Part shown: positions 54,188-63,310 of the stretch, piece after piece | How the letters are laid out: the number at the start of each line of letters is the position of its first letter | Position numbering within the stretch: position 1 is the first letter of the stretch | Origin: Palsa-506 sp963707065 | GTDB taxonomy: Bacteria > Actinomycetota > Actinomycetes > Streptosporangiales > Streptosporangiaceae | DNA: 64,000 nucleotides | Reading direction: 5' to 3' | Assembly (NCBI GenBank): GCA_963707065.1 | Contig: CAVPPJ010000013.1 | Span: 574,207 to 638,206, forward strand | Program-made: the position numbers and the translations under genes | The notes under the pieces: model-generated | Seen by the model: the letters and a program-made list of their open reading frames with translations, nothing else | Database searches by the model: none | Told to the model about the DNA's origin: nothing

Positions 54188-54843
54188 GTCACGCTCCCGT
54201 CCGCCGTGCCGGATCACCTCTGCTAAGCATCCCAGCAGCACGCGGCGGACACGGAGGGCGTTATCCGGGTCCAGTCGTGCCAGGTAGTGGCCGGTCACCG
54301 GCGACCTCCGCGGCACGACGGGCTGCACGATGGTCCTGGCAGGCGACCTCATCCGCACTCGGCGCTCGAGGACCAATTACCACGCCGCGATGACGGCGAA
54401 GGGCTAGCGTGCCCAGTGCCAGGCCTCCAGAGCCAAGGCGCGTGTTCAGATCGACAAGCAGCTTGCGCCGCAGGGTGAGCCGACACGAACGCCAACTGGC
54501 GGTCACACGACCTTGGGGCAATCTGCCCTCGAGCGCGGCCGCACCGGCCTGCTGACCGCCCTCACCGGTCCACTGCCTAGCCAGAGATCTCATTCGTCCG
54601 CGCCACAAGCGAAACAAGATCTTTCGCTCCGGCCATGGCATAGGGGCTTACGCATATAGGCGTGCACCGTTGGAGGCCCACCAGACGCCGGCGGCTTCCT
54701 GTTCGCGCGGCGTCACCCACGAGAGAGTGACCCAGCCTGCATGTTTTTACACAGCTGACTGGCCGCGGCCAACGCGCTCTTCTGCCGCGAGTAGTCGGGT
54801 CTGCCTGCGGGATGGGTCAAGCTTGATCGCACTGCTCAGCCAG
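54188..54843. other. Intergenic, no gene seen
   Basis: 656 bp between the DUF3237 start and the zinc-ribbon ORF. Frames are short and unlike known proteins; base composition is slightly less GC-rich. Marks the left edge of the mobile-element region. Confidence 0.4.
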
Positions 54844-55086
54844 TCAGGCGCAGTTGTCGCACACCCCGGTCAAGGACATCGTCTGGTTGCAGGTGGGGCA
54901 CAACGCGCCAGCCTTGCCGTCTCTCCCGTCCGGGCGGCTATCGCCATGCTGCCCATGGCGAGTCTCGATACACGTCTTGCAAGCACGCAGGGTCTGCATC
55001 TGTTCTTCGGTGGCTGCCTGTGGGCTGCCAAGGACGGTTCCGTCCCGCCATTCGAAGTGACTGCAATTCGACCGGATAGACCACAA
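54844..55086 (-). CDS. Small Cys-rich zinc-ribbon protein, N-terminus cut by group II intron debris
   Basis: About 80 codons ending in CPTCNQTMSLTGVCDNCA, preceded by ATEEQMQTLRACKTC: two CxxC pairs that would bind zinc. Codon usage is normal. The N-terminal part (from about 55,064 upward) runs antisense into the truncated reverse transcriptase, so the real start was probably lost when the intron piece arrived. Similar small zinc-ribbon proteins occur in actinobacterial mobile elements; function unknown. Confidence 0.5.
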   Translation of the reverse strand: MWSIRSNCSHFEWRDGTVLGSPQAATEEQMQTLRACKTCIETRHGQHGDSRPDGRDGKAGALCPTCNQTMSLTGVCDNCA

Positions 55087-55340
55087 TCATCTCCTCGGCC
55101 AGATCGGCACGTTCCCCGCCAGGGAACTGATCGCCGGATGGCTGAAGGCAGGCGTGGTCGAAAACGGCCTGCCACCCCGACCGAAGAGGGCACCCCGCAA
55201 GGTGGGGTGGTCAGCCTGGCGCTGCTGAACGTGGCCCTGCACGGGATGGAACACGCCGCCGGAGTCCGATACCAGCGCGCCGGCAACGGTGCCGCCGCTG
55301 CGGCAAAAGACTCCCCCGTGCGGATCAGGTACGCCGACTT
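55065..55340 (+). pseudogene. Group II intron reverse transcriptase, central fragment
   Basis: Encodes FDRIDHNHLLGQIGTFPARELIAGWLKAGVVENG, then, after a frameshift near 55,150, EEGTPQGGVVSLALLNVALHGMEHAAG (RT4, the PQG motif) and VRIRYAD, the first three residues of the catalytic YADD. Coding then meets the inserted element. The N-terminal RT domains are absent upstream, where the antisense zinc-ribbon ORF begins. Confidence 0.8.
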
Positions 55341-55364
55341 ATGCCGAGCGCGGCATAAGTCGGC
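55333..55364. repeat. Perfect foldback palindrome at the left edge of the RIT element
   Basis: GCCGACTTATGCCG-AGCG-CGGCATAAGTCGGC: 14-bp arms with a 4-base loop. The left arm begins with the RT's own GCC-GAC codons, and the right arm runs into the terminal inverted repeat. Confidence 0.7.
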
Positions 55365-55436
55365 TTATGCCGAGCACCGGATTATGCCGACCCGGCTGCC
55401 CGGTGCCCTGGTCAGCGGAGGGCTGGCCGTTTCGGG

Positions 55437-55451
55437 GTCGGCATAATCCGG
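55437..55451. repeat. Inner inverted copy of the RIT terminal sequence
   Basis: GTCGGCATAATCCGG pairs perfectly with 55,377-55,391, giving a 15-bp stem with a 45-base loop just inside the left end. The right end has a similar but weaker stem (GGTTATGCCG near 58,290 against CGGCATAATCC). Confidence 0.6.
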
Positions 55452-55514
55452 CGGTCCCGGCGGTGATCTGCCTGTCTGGTTGGAGTCAGTGATCCCTCCA
55501 GACGGGAGATCATC

Positions 55515-56398
55515 ATGGGCACGGGCGATGACGGCGTGGTGCTGCTGGCGAGTTCGGCACGTGGCTGCAGCGTGAGCGGGGCCTGGCTCCGGTATCAGTG
55601 CGGTGCTATTCCAACCAGGCCAAGGAGTTCCTGGCGGGTCGGCGGGGCGGGAGCGGTCAGCGTGCTGGATGCGGGCAAGGTGACCGCGTTCATGGTGGAT
55701 CACTCCCGGGACCGCAACGGGTGGTCGGCGAAGGCGATGGTGACCTCGGTGCGGGCGTTCTTGCGGTACTTGCACGGGACGGGTTGGTCGGCGGTCCCGC
55801 TGGCCGGGGCGGTCCCGGCGGTGCGTGGTGGCGGGGGCAGCTGCCGCGCGGCCTGACGACCGCCGAGATCGAGCGGCTGCTGGCCAGCTGCGACCGGCAG
55901 ACGGCGGCCGGCCGCGGATTACGCGGTCTTGACGCTGTTGGCGCGGCTGGGTTTACGCAGCGTCGAGGCGCCGGCCTGGAGCTTGGAGGACGTTGACTGG
56001 CGGCCGGGGCGATCTCGGTCACGGGCAAGGGCAGCCGGATCGAGCGGATGCCGCTGCCGGCCGGCCGGGGCGGCGGTCGCGGCCTGGCTGACCGGCGGGC
56101 GCCCCGGTCCGAGTCGCGCGCCGTGTTCGTCCGGGTCCGCAGGCCATACCTGCCGTTGACGCCGGTGGCGGTCCGGTCGGTCGTCGCCCGGGCGTGCGAC
56201 CGGGCCGGGATGCAGCGCCGGGGCGCGCACCGGCTCCGACACGCGCTGGCGACCGAGCTGCTCCGCGCCGGGACGTCGCTGGCCGAGGTCGGGCAGGTGC
56301 TGCGGCACCGCAGCCAGCTCACCACCTCGATTTATGCGAAGGTGGACCAGGCCGCGCTGAGCGCGCTGGCGCGGCCCTGGCCCGGAGCCGGGCGGTGA
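55515..56398 (+). pseudogene. Tyrosine recombinase 1 of the RIT trio
   Basis: N-terminal SAM-like core-binding region in two frames (GKVTAFMVDHSRDRNGWSAKAM, TSVRAFLRYLH), a broken middle, then the catalytic C-terminus: HRLRHALATELLRAGTSLAEVGQVLRH and the nucleophile in TTSIYAKVD. At least three frameshifts between 55,560 and 56,060. The stop at 56,396 overlaps the presumed GTG start of recombinase 2 (GTGA). Confidence 0.7.
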
Positions 56399-57306
56399 GC
56401 GCGCTGCGGGCCAGGGCCGAGAGTACCTGGCGATGCGCCGCGCGCTGGGGTTCAAGCTGACGACCAGGCCGGCACCTGATGAGCTTCGTCGATTCTGCGA
56501 GGAACGCGCCGCCGGACACGTCACCGCCGAGCTGGCGGTCGAATGGGCGATCACGACCCCCCGGGCCAGCGGTCATAGGTTTCGGGCCCGGCGGCTCGAG
56601 GTCGTGCGGATCTTCGCCCGCCACCTGCAGGCGCTCGACCCGGCCACCGAGATCCCCCCGACCGACGTGCTGCCGCGCCTCACCGGCGGATCCAGCCCTA
56701 CCTGTATTCCCCGGCCGAGATCGCCGCGCTGCATGGACGCGGCAGACGCCCGACCCGCCGCTCCGGGCCGCGACCTACCGGACCCTCATCGGCTTGCTGG
56801 CCGTGACCGGCATGCGCATGGGCGAGGCGTGCCGCCTCGACCGGGACGACGTCGACCTGCCGGCCGGGACGATCGTCATCCCGGATTCCAAGTTCGGCAA
56901 GTCCCGGCTGGTCCCCCTGCACCCGACCGCGATCACCGCGCTGCCGCCTACGAGCAGCCCGCGACCAGGCTCCCCGAGCCCAGGCGGCCACGTTCTTCGT
57001 GTCCAGCCGCGGCAGCCGCTGGACAGCACCACGTACCCAGCACACTTTCACCGCCTGTCGCACGGCCGGCATCCGGCCCCCCCGGGCAGCCGCCCCCCGG
57101 CTGCACGACCTGCGGCACACTTTCGCGGTCGCCACCCTGCTGGACTGGTACCGCGACGGCGCTGAACGTGCAGGCCCGGCTGCCGCTGCTGTCCACCTAC
57201 CTCGGCCATGTCGACCCGAAGTCCACCTACTGGTATCTCCAGGCCGTCCCCGAACTGCTGGCCCTGGCCGCAGCCGGCTCGAGAGGCAGACCGGGCGCCC
57301 CCGTGA
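56395..57306 (+). pseudogene. Tyrosine recombinase 2 of the RIT trio
   Basis: Pieces in three frames: EYLAMRRALGFKL, the core-binding RASGHRFRARRLEVVRIFARHLQ, the first catalytic Arg in TGMRMGEACRLDRDDVDL, then LHDLRHTFAVATLLDWYRDG (HxxR), STYLGHVDPKSTYWYLQAVPE with the second His and nucleophile Tyr. Four or more frameshifts. A TGA at 57,304 would overlap the next GTG start, as expected for RIT genes. Confidence 0.7.
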
Positions 57307-58274
57307 CCGACCTGGCCCCGATCCTGCAGGGCTTCTTCACCGACCGGCTGACCCGGCAGACGAAGGCCAGCCCGCACACCATCGCCGCCTACCGCGACAC
57401 CTTCAGGCTGCTCCTGACTTCGCCCAGAGCAACCGGGAAGCCACCCGCCAGGCTCGGCGTCGCCGACCTCGACGCCGCGCTGATCGGCGCGTTCCTGCAC
57501 CACCTGGAAGCCGACCGCGGGAACAGCATCACCACCCGCAACGCCCGGCTGGCCGCGATCCACTCGCTGTTCCGCTACGCCGCCCTGCGTGCACCCGAAC
57601 ACGCCGCCTGATCAGCCAGTCCTGGCCATCCCGCCCCGACGGCGCGACCGCGCCGTCGTCGGCTACCTGACCCCCGCCGAGACCGACGCGCTGCTCGCCG
57701 CACCCGACCGGACCACCTGGCTCGGCCGCCGCGACCACGCGCTGCTGCTGCTCGCCATCCAGACCGGGCTGCGGGTCTCCGAACTCACCGGCCTCGACCT
57801 GCCAGGACGTCCACCTCGGCGCCGGCGCGCACGTCCGCTGCCACGGCAAGGGCCGCAAAGACCGCTTCACCCCGCTGACCGCCCGACCGCCGGTGCTGAG
57901 CCTGGCTGGCCGAGACGACCCCGCGGCCCGACCCGCTGTTCCCCACCCGGGCCGGCGGCCGGCTCACCCGCGACGCCGTCGAACGACTCGTCGCCAAACA
58001 CGCCGCCGCGGCCGCGGTCAGCTGCCCGTCGCTCGGAGAAGACGTCACCCCACACACCCTGCGCCACACCGCCGCGATGACCCTGCTGCACGCCGGCGTC
58101 GACACCTCCGTCATCGCGCTCTGGCTCGGCCACGACACGCCGAGACCACCCAGGTCTACCTCCACGCCGACATCACCATCAAGGAACAAGCCCTCGCCCG
58201 CGTCAGCCGCCCGGCACCGCCCCGGCCGCTACCAGCCGCCCGACACCCTGCTCGCCTTCCTCGACAACCTCTGA
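57303..58274 (+). pseudogene. Tyrosine recombinase 3 of the RIT trio
   Basis: Starts VTDLAPILQGFFTDRL with an intact core-binding domain (HTIAAYRDTFRLLL, ITTRNARLAAIHSLFRYAAL), then in shifted frames YLTPAETDALLAA, the catalytic Arg in TGLRVSELTGLD, HTLRHTAAMTLLHAGVD, IALWLGH and TTQVYLHADI with the nucleophile Tyr. Frameshifts near 57,610, 57,800, 57,900 and 58,145. Ends LLAFLDNL at 58,274. Confidence 0.7.
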
Positions 58275-58371
58275 CGCCCCAGACCGCAGGGTTATGCCGC
58301 CCATAAAACGGCCAGCCCTCCTCTGACCAGGGCAACTGCACCGCCGGCATAATCCGGTGCTCGGCATAAGC

Positions 58372-58962
58372 GGACGACTTCGTCGTCCTCGTCCACGGCA
58401 CCACGCGACGTCGAGGCCCTGCGCGAAGAGATCGCTGATGTGCTCGCCCGCTGGGGCTGCGGCTGTCACCAGCCAAGACCCGGATCGTGCACATGAGCGA
58501 GGGGTTCGACTTCCTGGGGTTCCGCATCCAGTGGCGCCGCAAGAGGGGCACGACAAGTGGTACGTCTACACCTTCATCGCCGACCGGCCCGTCCGGTCGT
58601 TGAAGGCCAAGATCCGTGCCCTGACCCGCAGGACGTCGCAGCAGGACCTCAGGGACGTGCTGATCCGGCTCAACCAGATCATGCGCGGCTGGGCCAACTA
58701 CTTCAAGCACGCCGTATGCAAGCACATCCTCGGCAAACTGGCCAACTTCACCTGGTGGCGGGTCATCCGGTGGCTGCAGGACGCTGCACCGCTGGAGGTG
58801 GAAGGACGTCCGCCGATCGCTTCACCACCCCCAACGGGCGGTGGCAGCCGATCGACGGCGGACGGGATCGAGCTGTTCAACATCGCGACGGTGCCGGTCA
58901 CCCGATACCGCTACCGCGGCAGCACGATCCCCAACCCCTGGACCCTGCGCAACCACGCCTGA
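58372..58962 (+). pseudogene. Group II intron reverse transcriptase/maturase, C-terminal fragment
   Basis: Resumes exactly after the RIT element with DFVVLVHG, completing the YADD motif broken at 55,340. Then, with frameshifts near 58,460 and 58,540, it encodes AKTRIVHMSEGFDFLGFRIQW (RT7), WYVYTFIADRPVRSLKAKIRAL and the maturase helix LNQIMRGWANYFKHAVCKH ... NFTWWRVIRWL. No HNH endonuclease domain follows. Ends in RNHA. Confidence 0.8.
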
Positions 58963-58978
58963 CGGCAGAAACCGTGGA

Positions 58979-59067
58979 GAGCCCGTTGCGGTGAGAGCCG
59001 CACGGCGGGTTCGGCGAGCGGCCTGGGGAAACGGACCGGGAGCAACCCGGCACCGCGCCCCAGGCCG
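58979..59067 (+). ncRNA. Group II intron domains V and VI
   Basis: Domain V is 34 nt (58,979-59,012): GAGCCCG opens with the AGC triad, a GCGGT-GAGA-GCCGC hairpin gives the GNRA loop, and CGGGTTC closes it. Domain VI follows, with 10-bp arms CGGCCTGGGG and CCCCAGGCCG (59,019-59,028 and 59,058-59,067). This matches the 16 bases expected after an intron ORF and confirms the element type. Confidence 0.8.
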
Positions 59068-59179
59068 ACTCAACCACGGCCAACCCCGGCGCCTATCAGG
59101 AGGACGACGATCATTCGACTCGTGGTATCCGCTTAACCGGAACCAGCCGCCACATCTCGACGCCTACGAGGACGACTGA

Positions 59180-59395
59180 CGAGAGGAGTTGCCAATGCCT
59201 GGTCGTGCTCCTCGTAGCTCGCGGATCAACAACCGAACAGCTTGTCTACGAGCAGGCCTGCTCGACCCTGGCTGGAGCCCAGCATGTGACCCAATCGACC
59301 AAAGCTAGTGACAGCCCTTGACTCTCCCTTGCAAGAACGCTTAGTTGTTCACATGAGTGAAACCTCGGCCAAGATAAGGCAGGGGACCAAGCAGG
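59180..59395. other. 3' flank of the intron, no complete gene
   Basis: Just before this stretch a plus frame ends SWYPLNRNQPPHLDAYEDD (stop at 59,177-59,179), which may be the 3' exon of whatever the intron interrupted. Base composition becomes visibly less GC-rich after 59,250. Confidence 0.35.
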
Positions 59396-59722
59396 ATGAA
59401 CGACGACTATATTACGGTGGGATGGCAGGCAAAGCCACACCCATTCGGTTCGGTCAGTGCGGTGCCTGTAAGAAGGCGCAAGAGTGATGCCGAACGAGCT
59501 ATGACTAACATGCTCAGGCTGGCCGAAACGGCTGGCGAATTTGAGGACTGCAAGAATAAGTTTGAAGAAGCAGCCGAGATTTGCCGTGAATACGGCCTTC
59601 AACTGTCACCACCGCCTCCCCCGCCGCAAGGTGGAGGTCTGTTTGGTCATGGAGCTAGCGTCGCATGGATGTGTGGCGCCTTATCACCACAGTCATCCTT
59701 GTTCTTGGCGTGCTCGCCGTAG
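59396..59722 (+). CDS. Hypothetical protein in lower-GC insert
   Basis: 108 codons. The middle (KSDAERAMTNMLRLAETAGE and CKNKFEEAAEICREYGLQL) reads as two amphipathic helices followed by a Pro run, plausible for a real small protein. The C-terminal 30 codons look random. Weak ribosome site. Not recognised. Codon third positions are less GC-rich than elsewhere, suggesting foreign origin. Confidence 0.35.
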   Translation: MNDDYITVGWQAKPHPFGSVSAVPVRRRKSDAERAMTNMLRLAETAGEFEDCKNKFEEAAEICREYGLQLSPPPPPPQGGGLFGHGASVAWMCGALSPQSSLFLACSP

Positions 59723-60124
59723 TCGGCTGGTCACTCATCTGAAAATGCAACCGCTGCTGCCCAGTACGTAGCTCCGATAAGTGGACTAGCTGGAATCTGC
59801 CTAGGTTGGCTTTTCACCCAACCAGCAATCTTCACCTTCCCCGAAAGAACAAGAACTCAGAGCTATGAGCCCTGTCCTGACACTTAGCGTCAACATGTAC
59901 AGCAAGGAAGTACTGCATAGGGGCGCATAATCACTCGCGTGAAGTACCGTTCGAGCTGCTTCGCTGTCGACATGTCGAAAGCCGAGCATGACGCTTGCAC
60001 TCCTCTCGGGAGCGTGCCCGCTACGTGCCCGATGGGTCGGTCAGTGGCTGTGCCTCGCAGGTACCGACCTGGGTCACACTGGCCTCCGCCGGAAGCAGGA
60101 CATAAGAACGAATGCCCAAGGGGA
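59723..60124. other. Intergenic, lower GC, no gene seen
   Basis: About 400 bp with the lowest GC of the window and only short frames on both strands. Lies between the mobile-element block and the permease pseudogene. Confidence 0.35.
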
Positions 60125-62515
60125 TCACAAGGTCCGGAGCAGTTTGCCGGGATGGGTCCGGCCAGCCACTAGCGCCGGACCGATGGCCAGGGCGTTCGCG
60201 ACGACCAGAACGCCCGCTGCCAGCAGCGCAAGATGCCCGGCCGGGACCACTGGCACCGGGACGACACCGAGGTTGGTGGCAAACACCCGCCAGATGACCC
60301 GACCTGCCGCCACGCCCAGCGGCAGCCCGAAGATGACGCCCAACAGGGCAACCGTTGTGGCCTGCCAGGACACGACAGCTGCCACCTGATACCGGACGAA
60401 GCCCAGCACCTTAGCAGTCCTGCTTCCTGCCGCCGCCGGGCCACGCTGATTAGCAGCAGGTGCACGAAGGTCGCTATCCCGAAGAGGGCCAGGACCAAGC
60501 TGACCACGAAGGGGAAGTTCACCGACAGGCCGAAATTGACCAGCGATGTAGGCACCGTGGCCGCACCGCAATCGACGGGTATCGGCTGACCTCGCTGGCC
60601 AGCGCTGCCCGGCCCGCGGCCCCGGACTCCGCGTGCGCCAGCATGATGTACTCGAGACCTTGCGGGGCAGTCCGCAGGCAGGAGCGATGGTTCGGGCCCG
60701 CGGGGCACTGAGCACCGAAATACCCGTCCATGGTGAGCGCGGCGCGGTGCCCAGGCTGCCGGTCCCGAAATCCGATGGAAACGACGTCTGGCCCACGACC
60801 CGGAACCGCACAGTGCGGTCGTGCCCGGCCAGTGTTGTCACCGTGACTGGGACAATGGACCCACCTGCACTCCGGCCTGGTGCATGGTCGTCGTGCCGAG
60901 CGAGTCTGTCTGATTCCGGTCGGCGCCGAGCCGCTGACCATGGATAGCAGCGCCCGGCCGTGCACGGCACGGAAGGCGATGGCCGGACCTGAACGTGGTT
61001 CACGGTGATCTCGGGCCCGATCGCCAGGGTCATCCGGTCAATCGACGGGTCGCGCTGCAGGCTCTGCTGCACTGGCCCGGTGACGGTATGCGGATCCTGT
61101 GAGTCGAAGTACACCGTGAACGGATCGCCATACAGCGGAGGGGAGGCGATCAGATGGACAGGCTCGCGCCGAACACAGCCGTCGCGGCTAGCGCGGCCAT
61201 GGCCAGGATGGTCCCGACAAGTGCCGTCCAGGCCGGTACCGGATGGGCTTCCCGGCCGCGCTCCAGCGCATGCCGAATCCCGATCACAGCGCTGGGCGGC
61301 GCGCCGCCCAGCGCAAGGCCGCGCGCAACGCGGACCGGAGCCGTCCTGGCCGGGCGCTCGGGGCTGGGTATCAGGCGGGCGCTGCGCATTGTCGGCCGAA
61401 TGGCGAGGCCGAGCACCGCGAGCACGGTAGCCAGCGCGCCCAGGGACAGGATCAGCGGATCAAGCGCCAGGCCCGGGGCAGGCTCCGCCACCCGCGCCTC
61501 TCCCAGCGGAGTCAGCGGAGATAGCGCCGCGGCAATGGCCACCGCCCGGCGGCGGCCGCCGTGGCTATCACCAGGGTCCGGAGGAGACCCAGGACGGTCA
61601 GCTCGCGCGGCCGCATGCCCAGTGCGGCCAGGGCGGCATTGTTGGCACCGGTCGCGACGGCCTGCCGGGTCAGGGCCTGCCCGATGACGGCCAGGCCCGC
61701 CAGCGCGGCCAGACCGGCCAGGACCCACCATCCGCGGCCTGCGGCCGGACGAGGCCATGACCGCCGCTGCCCCGCCATCGAGGTGCACGTTGGTCACCTG
61801 CTGCTTCGTCTGCTTCTCGAGCTGCCGGATCCCGGCGTCGAAGGCCGCCAGACTGGCAGGCCCATGCCGCAGCCGGACGTAATAGAAAGTGAATGGCAGG
61901 CTGCGGGGGTTTTCCGAGTTCGCGAACGCCCGGGTGGCGTACAGGTCATAGAGCGGCGACTGCCCGGACGGAAACTCATTCTCGGCGGCCTCGATGCCGA
62001 CCACGCGCAGGGTGACCTGCGGTCCGCGCGGCAACGGAGAGGCGCCGCCGGCTACGGCCGCCGCCTGCTGCCGTCCATATAGCGGGACATGCAGGACAGA
62101 TCCGACGCGGATGCCCTTGTCCTGGGCCAGCGTGAAAGAGGCCAGTACCTCATCAGCGGCCGACTGGCGGGGCAGGCGCCCAGCAACCAGCTTCGTCAGC
62201 CGCCCCAGGCTGGCCGGCGGCACTTCCAGAAGCGCGAAGTTGTCGCCGATGGGCTTGGCGCACGTGCAGGTCACCACACGGTCTGCACAGACTCGACCTC
62301 GGTGACCGTGGCCACCCCCGGCGACGTGCGAAGTGCCGGGAGCGGCTTGAACGGATACAGGATGGCGTCGTAACCATGGGCGGCCACGAACCGAGGGACT
62401 GCCGACTCGGTCCGCCGGGCGGTCGCGGCCGCAGCCATCGTGAATCCGCTGACGAGCGCGATCAGCAGGGTGAGCGCCAGCCAGGCCGCCATTGCTGGCG
62501 GAACTGAGTCCGCAT
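60125..62515 (-). pseudogene. FtsX/MacB-type ABC permease, multiple frameshifts
   Basis: The start at ATG 62,515 gives MRTQFRQQWR, then a shift into AWLALTLLIALVSGFTMAAAATARRTESAVPRF (TM1). The extracellular domain (LLEVPPASLGRLTKLVAGRLP, VVGIEAAENEFPSGQSPLYDLYATRAF) is in one frame to about 61,770, the middle TMs (GWWVLAGLAALAGLAVIGQAL, VAIAAALSPLTPLGEARV) in others, and the C-terminal FtsX repeat (LGFVRYQVAAVVSWQATTVALLG) ends at 60,125. At least five frameshifts. Same duplicated layout as the intact gene at 36.5-39.0 kb but not a close copy. Confidence 0.8.
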
Positions 62516-63310
62516 CACCACAGTGACAGCCCGCACCGTACCTCCCGTCTACAGTGTCGCCTCCGGCGAGGTGCCCGGAAAGGTAGTCACCCGCCGTAGC
62601 CTCCTCGTGCTGCCACCACCAGACCGCCTCGGCGGGCAGCCAGCGCGCCTGCTGCACTCAAAACGCCCCAGCGCCGGGGCCAGGCATATGTCTTAAGCGG
62701 CAAGACGAAGCCCGCGGACATCTGTGATCGCCTGGAAGCGGCCAGCTCGTAGCGATACCGGCCGCCAACGCCGGGACCGAGACGCTACTCGTACCAGCAG
62801 CTCGGCAAGACCGGGCCCCACGCGGCGGACAGGATGACGGCCGGGCTGGGTAGTGCGCTGCGGGGCGGAGAGTGCCGTCCGCATGCACTAGAGACGATCA
62901 AAAGGCCGGGCACATCCACGTTCACCCAGGCCATTGGCGGGCGCCTGCGGCGCCGCTGGCGTGCTCCGTCGCCGGGCTCTGCGCTTGAAAGCGGCAGGCC
63001 GGCGCAGGCGGGGCGCGCTGTTCGGGCTGGCTTCAGATCCGCCCAGCTCATTGCAACAGAGTCGGTGCATCGTGGGCGGGCGTCTTCCTCGCTACCGATT
63101 GTCCAGCTCGCGGCCACCGCCTCAAGGGTGCTCCCCGCGGTCGCATCCCTCCGCTTCGCTCCGGGCAAACCCTTGACCCATGCCCGCTGGCCTGAAGTCC
63201 CGGTAGCGCTGCCGCCCCAGCGAGTGGCTGGTGGTGCTGGCCTGTGCACCATGGTGGTGCCGGCGGTCGAGCACCGCAGCCTGCACCCGCTCTCGTCAGC
63301 ATGAGGGGGT
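62516..63310. other. Intergenic, no gene seen
   Basis: About 790 bp. Long frames on both strands (for example 62,785-63,375 minus) are Ala/Arg/Pro-rich and match no family I recognise. Probably decayed sequence. Confidence 0.4.

Larger units (their letters stand above)
55363..58371 (+). mobile_element. RIT (recombinase in trio) element, decayed
   Basis: About 3.0 kb bounded by a 27-bp perfect terminal inverted repeat beginning GCTTATGCCGAGCACCGG (55,363-55,389 and 58,345-58,371). A second inner inverted block of 28 bp has one mismatch (55,405-55,432 and 58,306-58,333). It carries three tandem, same-strand tyrosine recombinase genes and nothing else, the defining layout of RIT elements. Each recombinase has several frameshifts, so the element is immobile. 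Confidence 0.8.
55065..59073 (+). mobile_element. 5'-truncated group II intron, interrupted by an RIT element
   Basis: Contains the palm part of an intron-encoded reverse transcriptase (55,065-55,340), the rest of the RT plus maturase (58,372-58,962) and catalytic RNA domains V and VI (58,979-59,067). The 5' RNA domains and RT domains 0-3 are missing, so the intron is dead. Its RT frame is interrupted by 3 kb of foreign sequence between the codons of the YADD motif. Confidence 0.75.
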
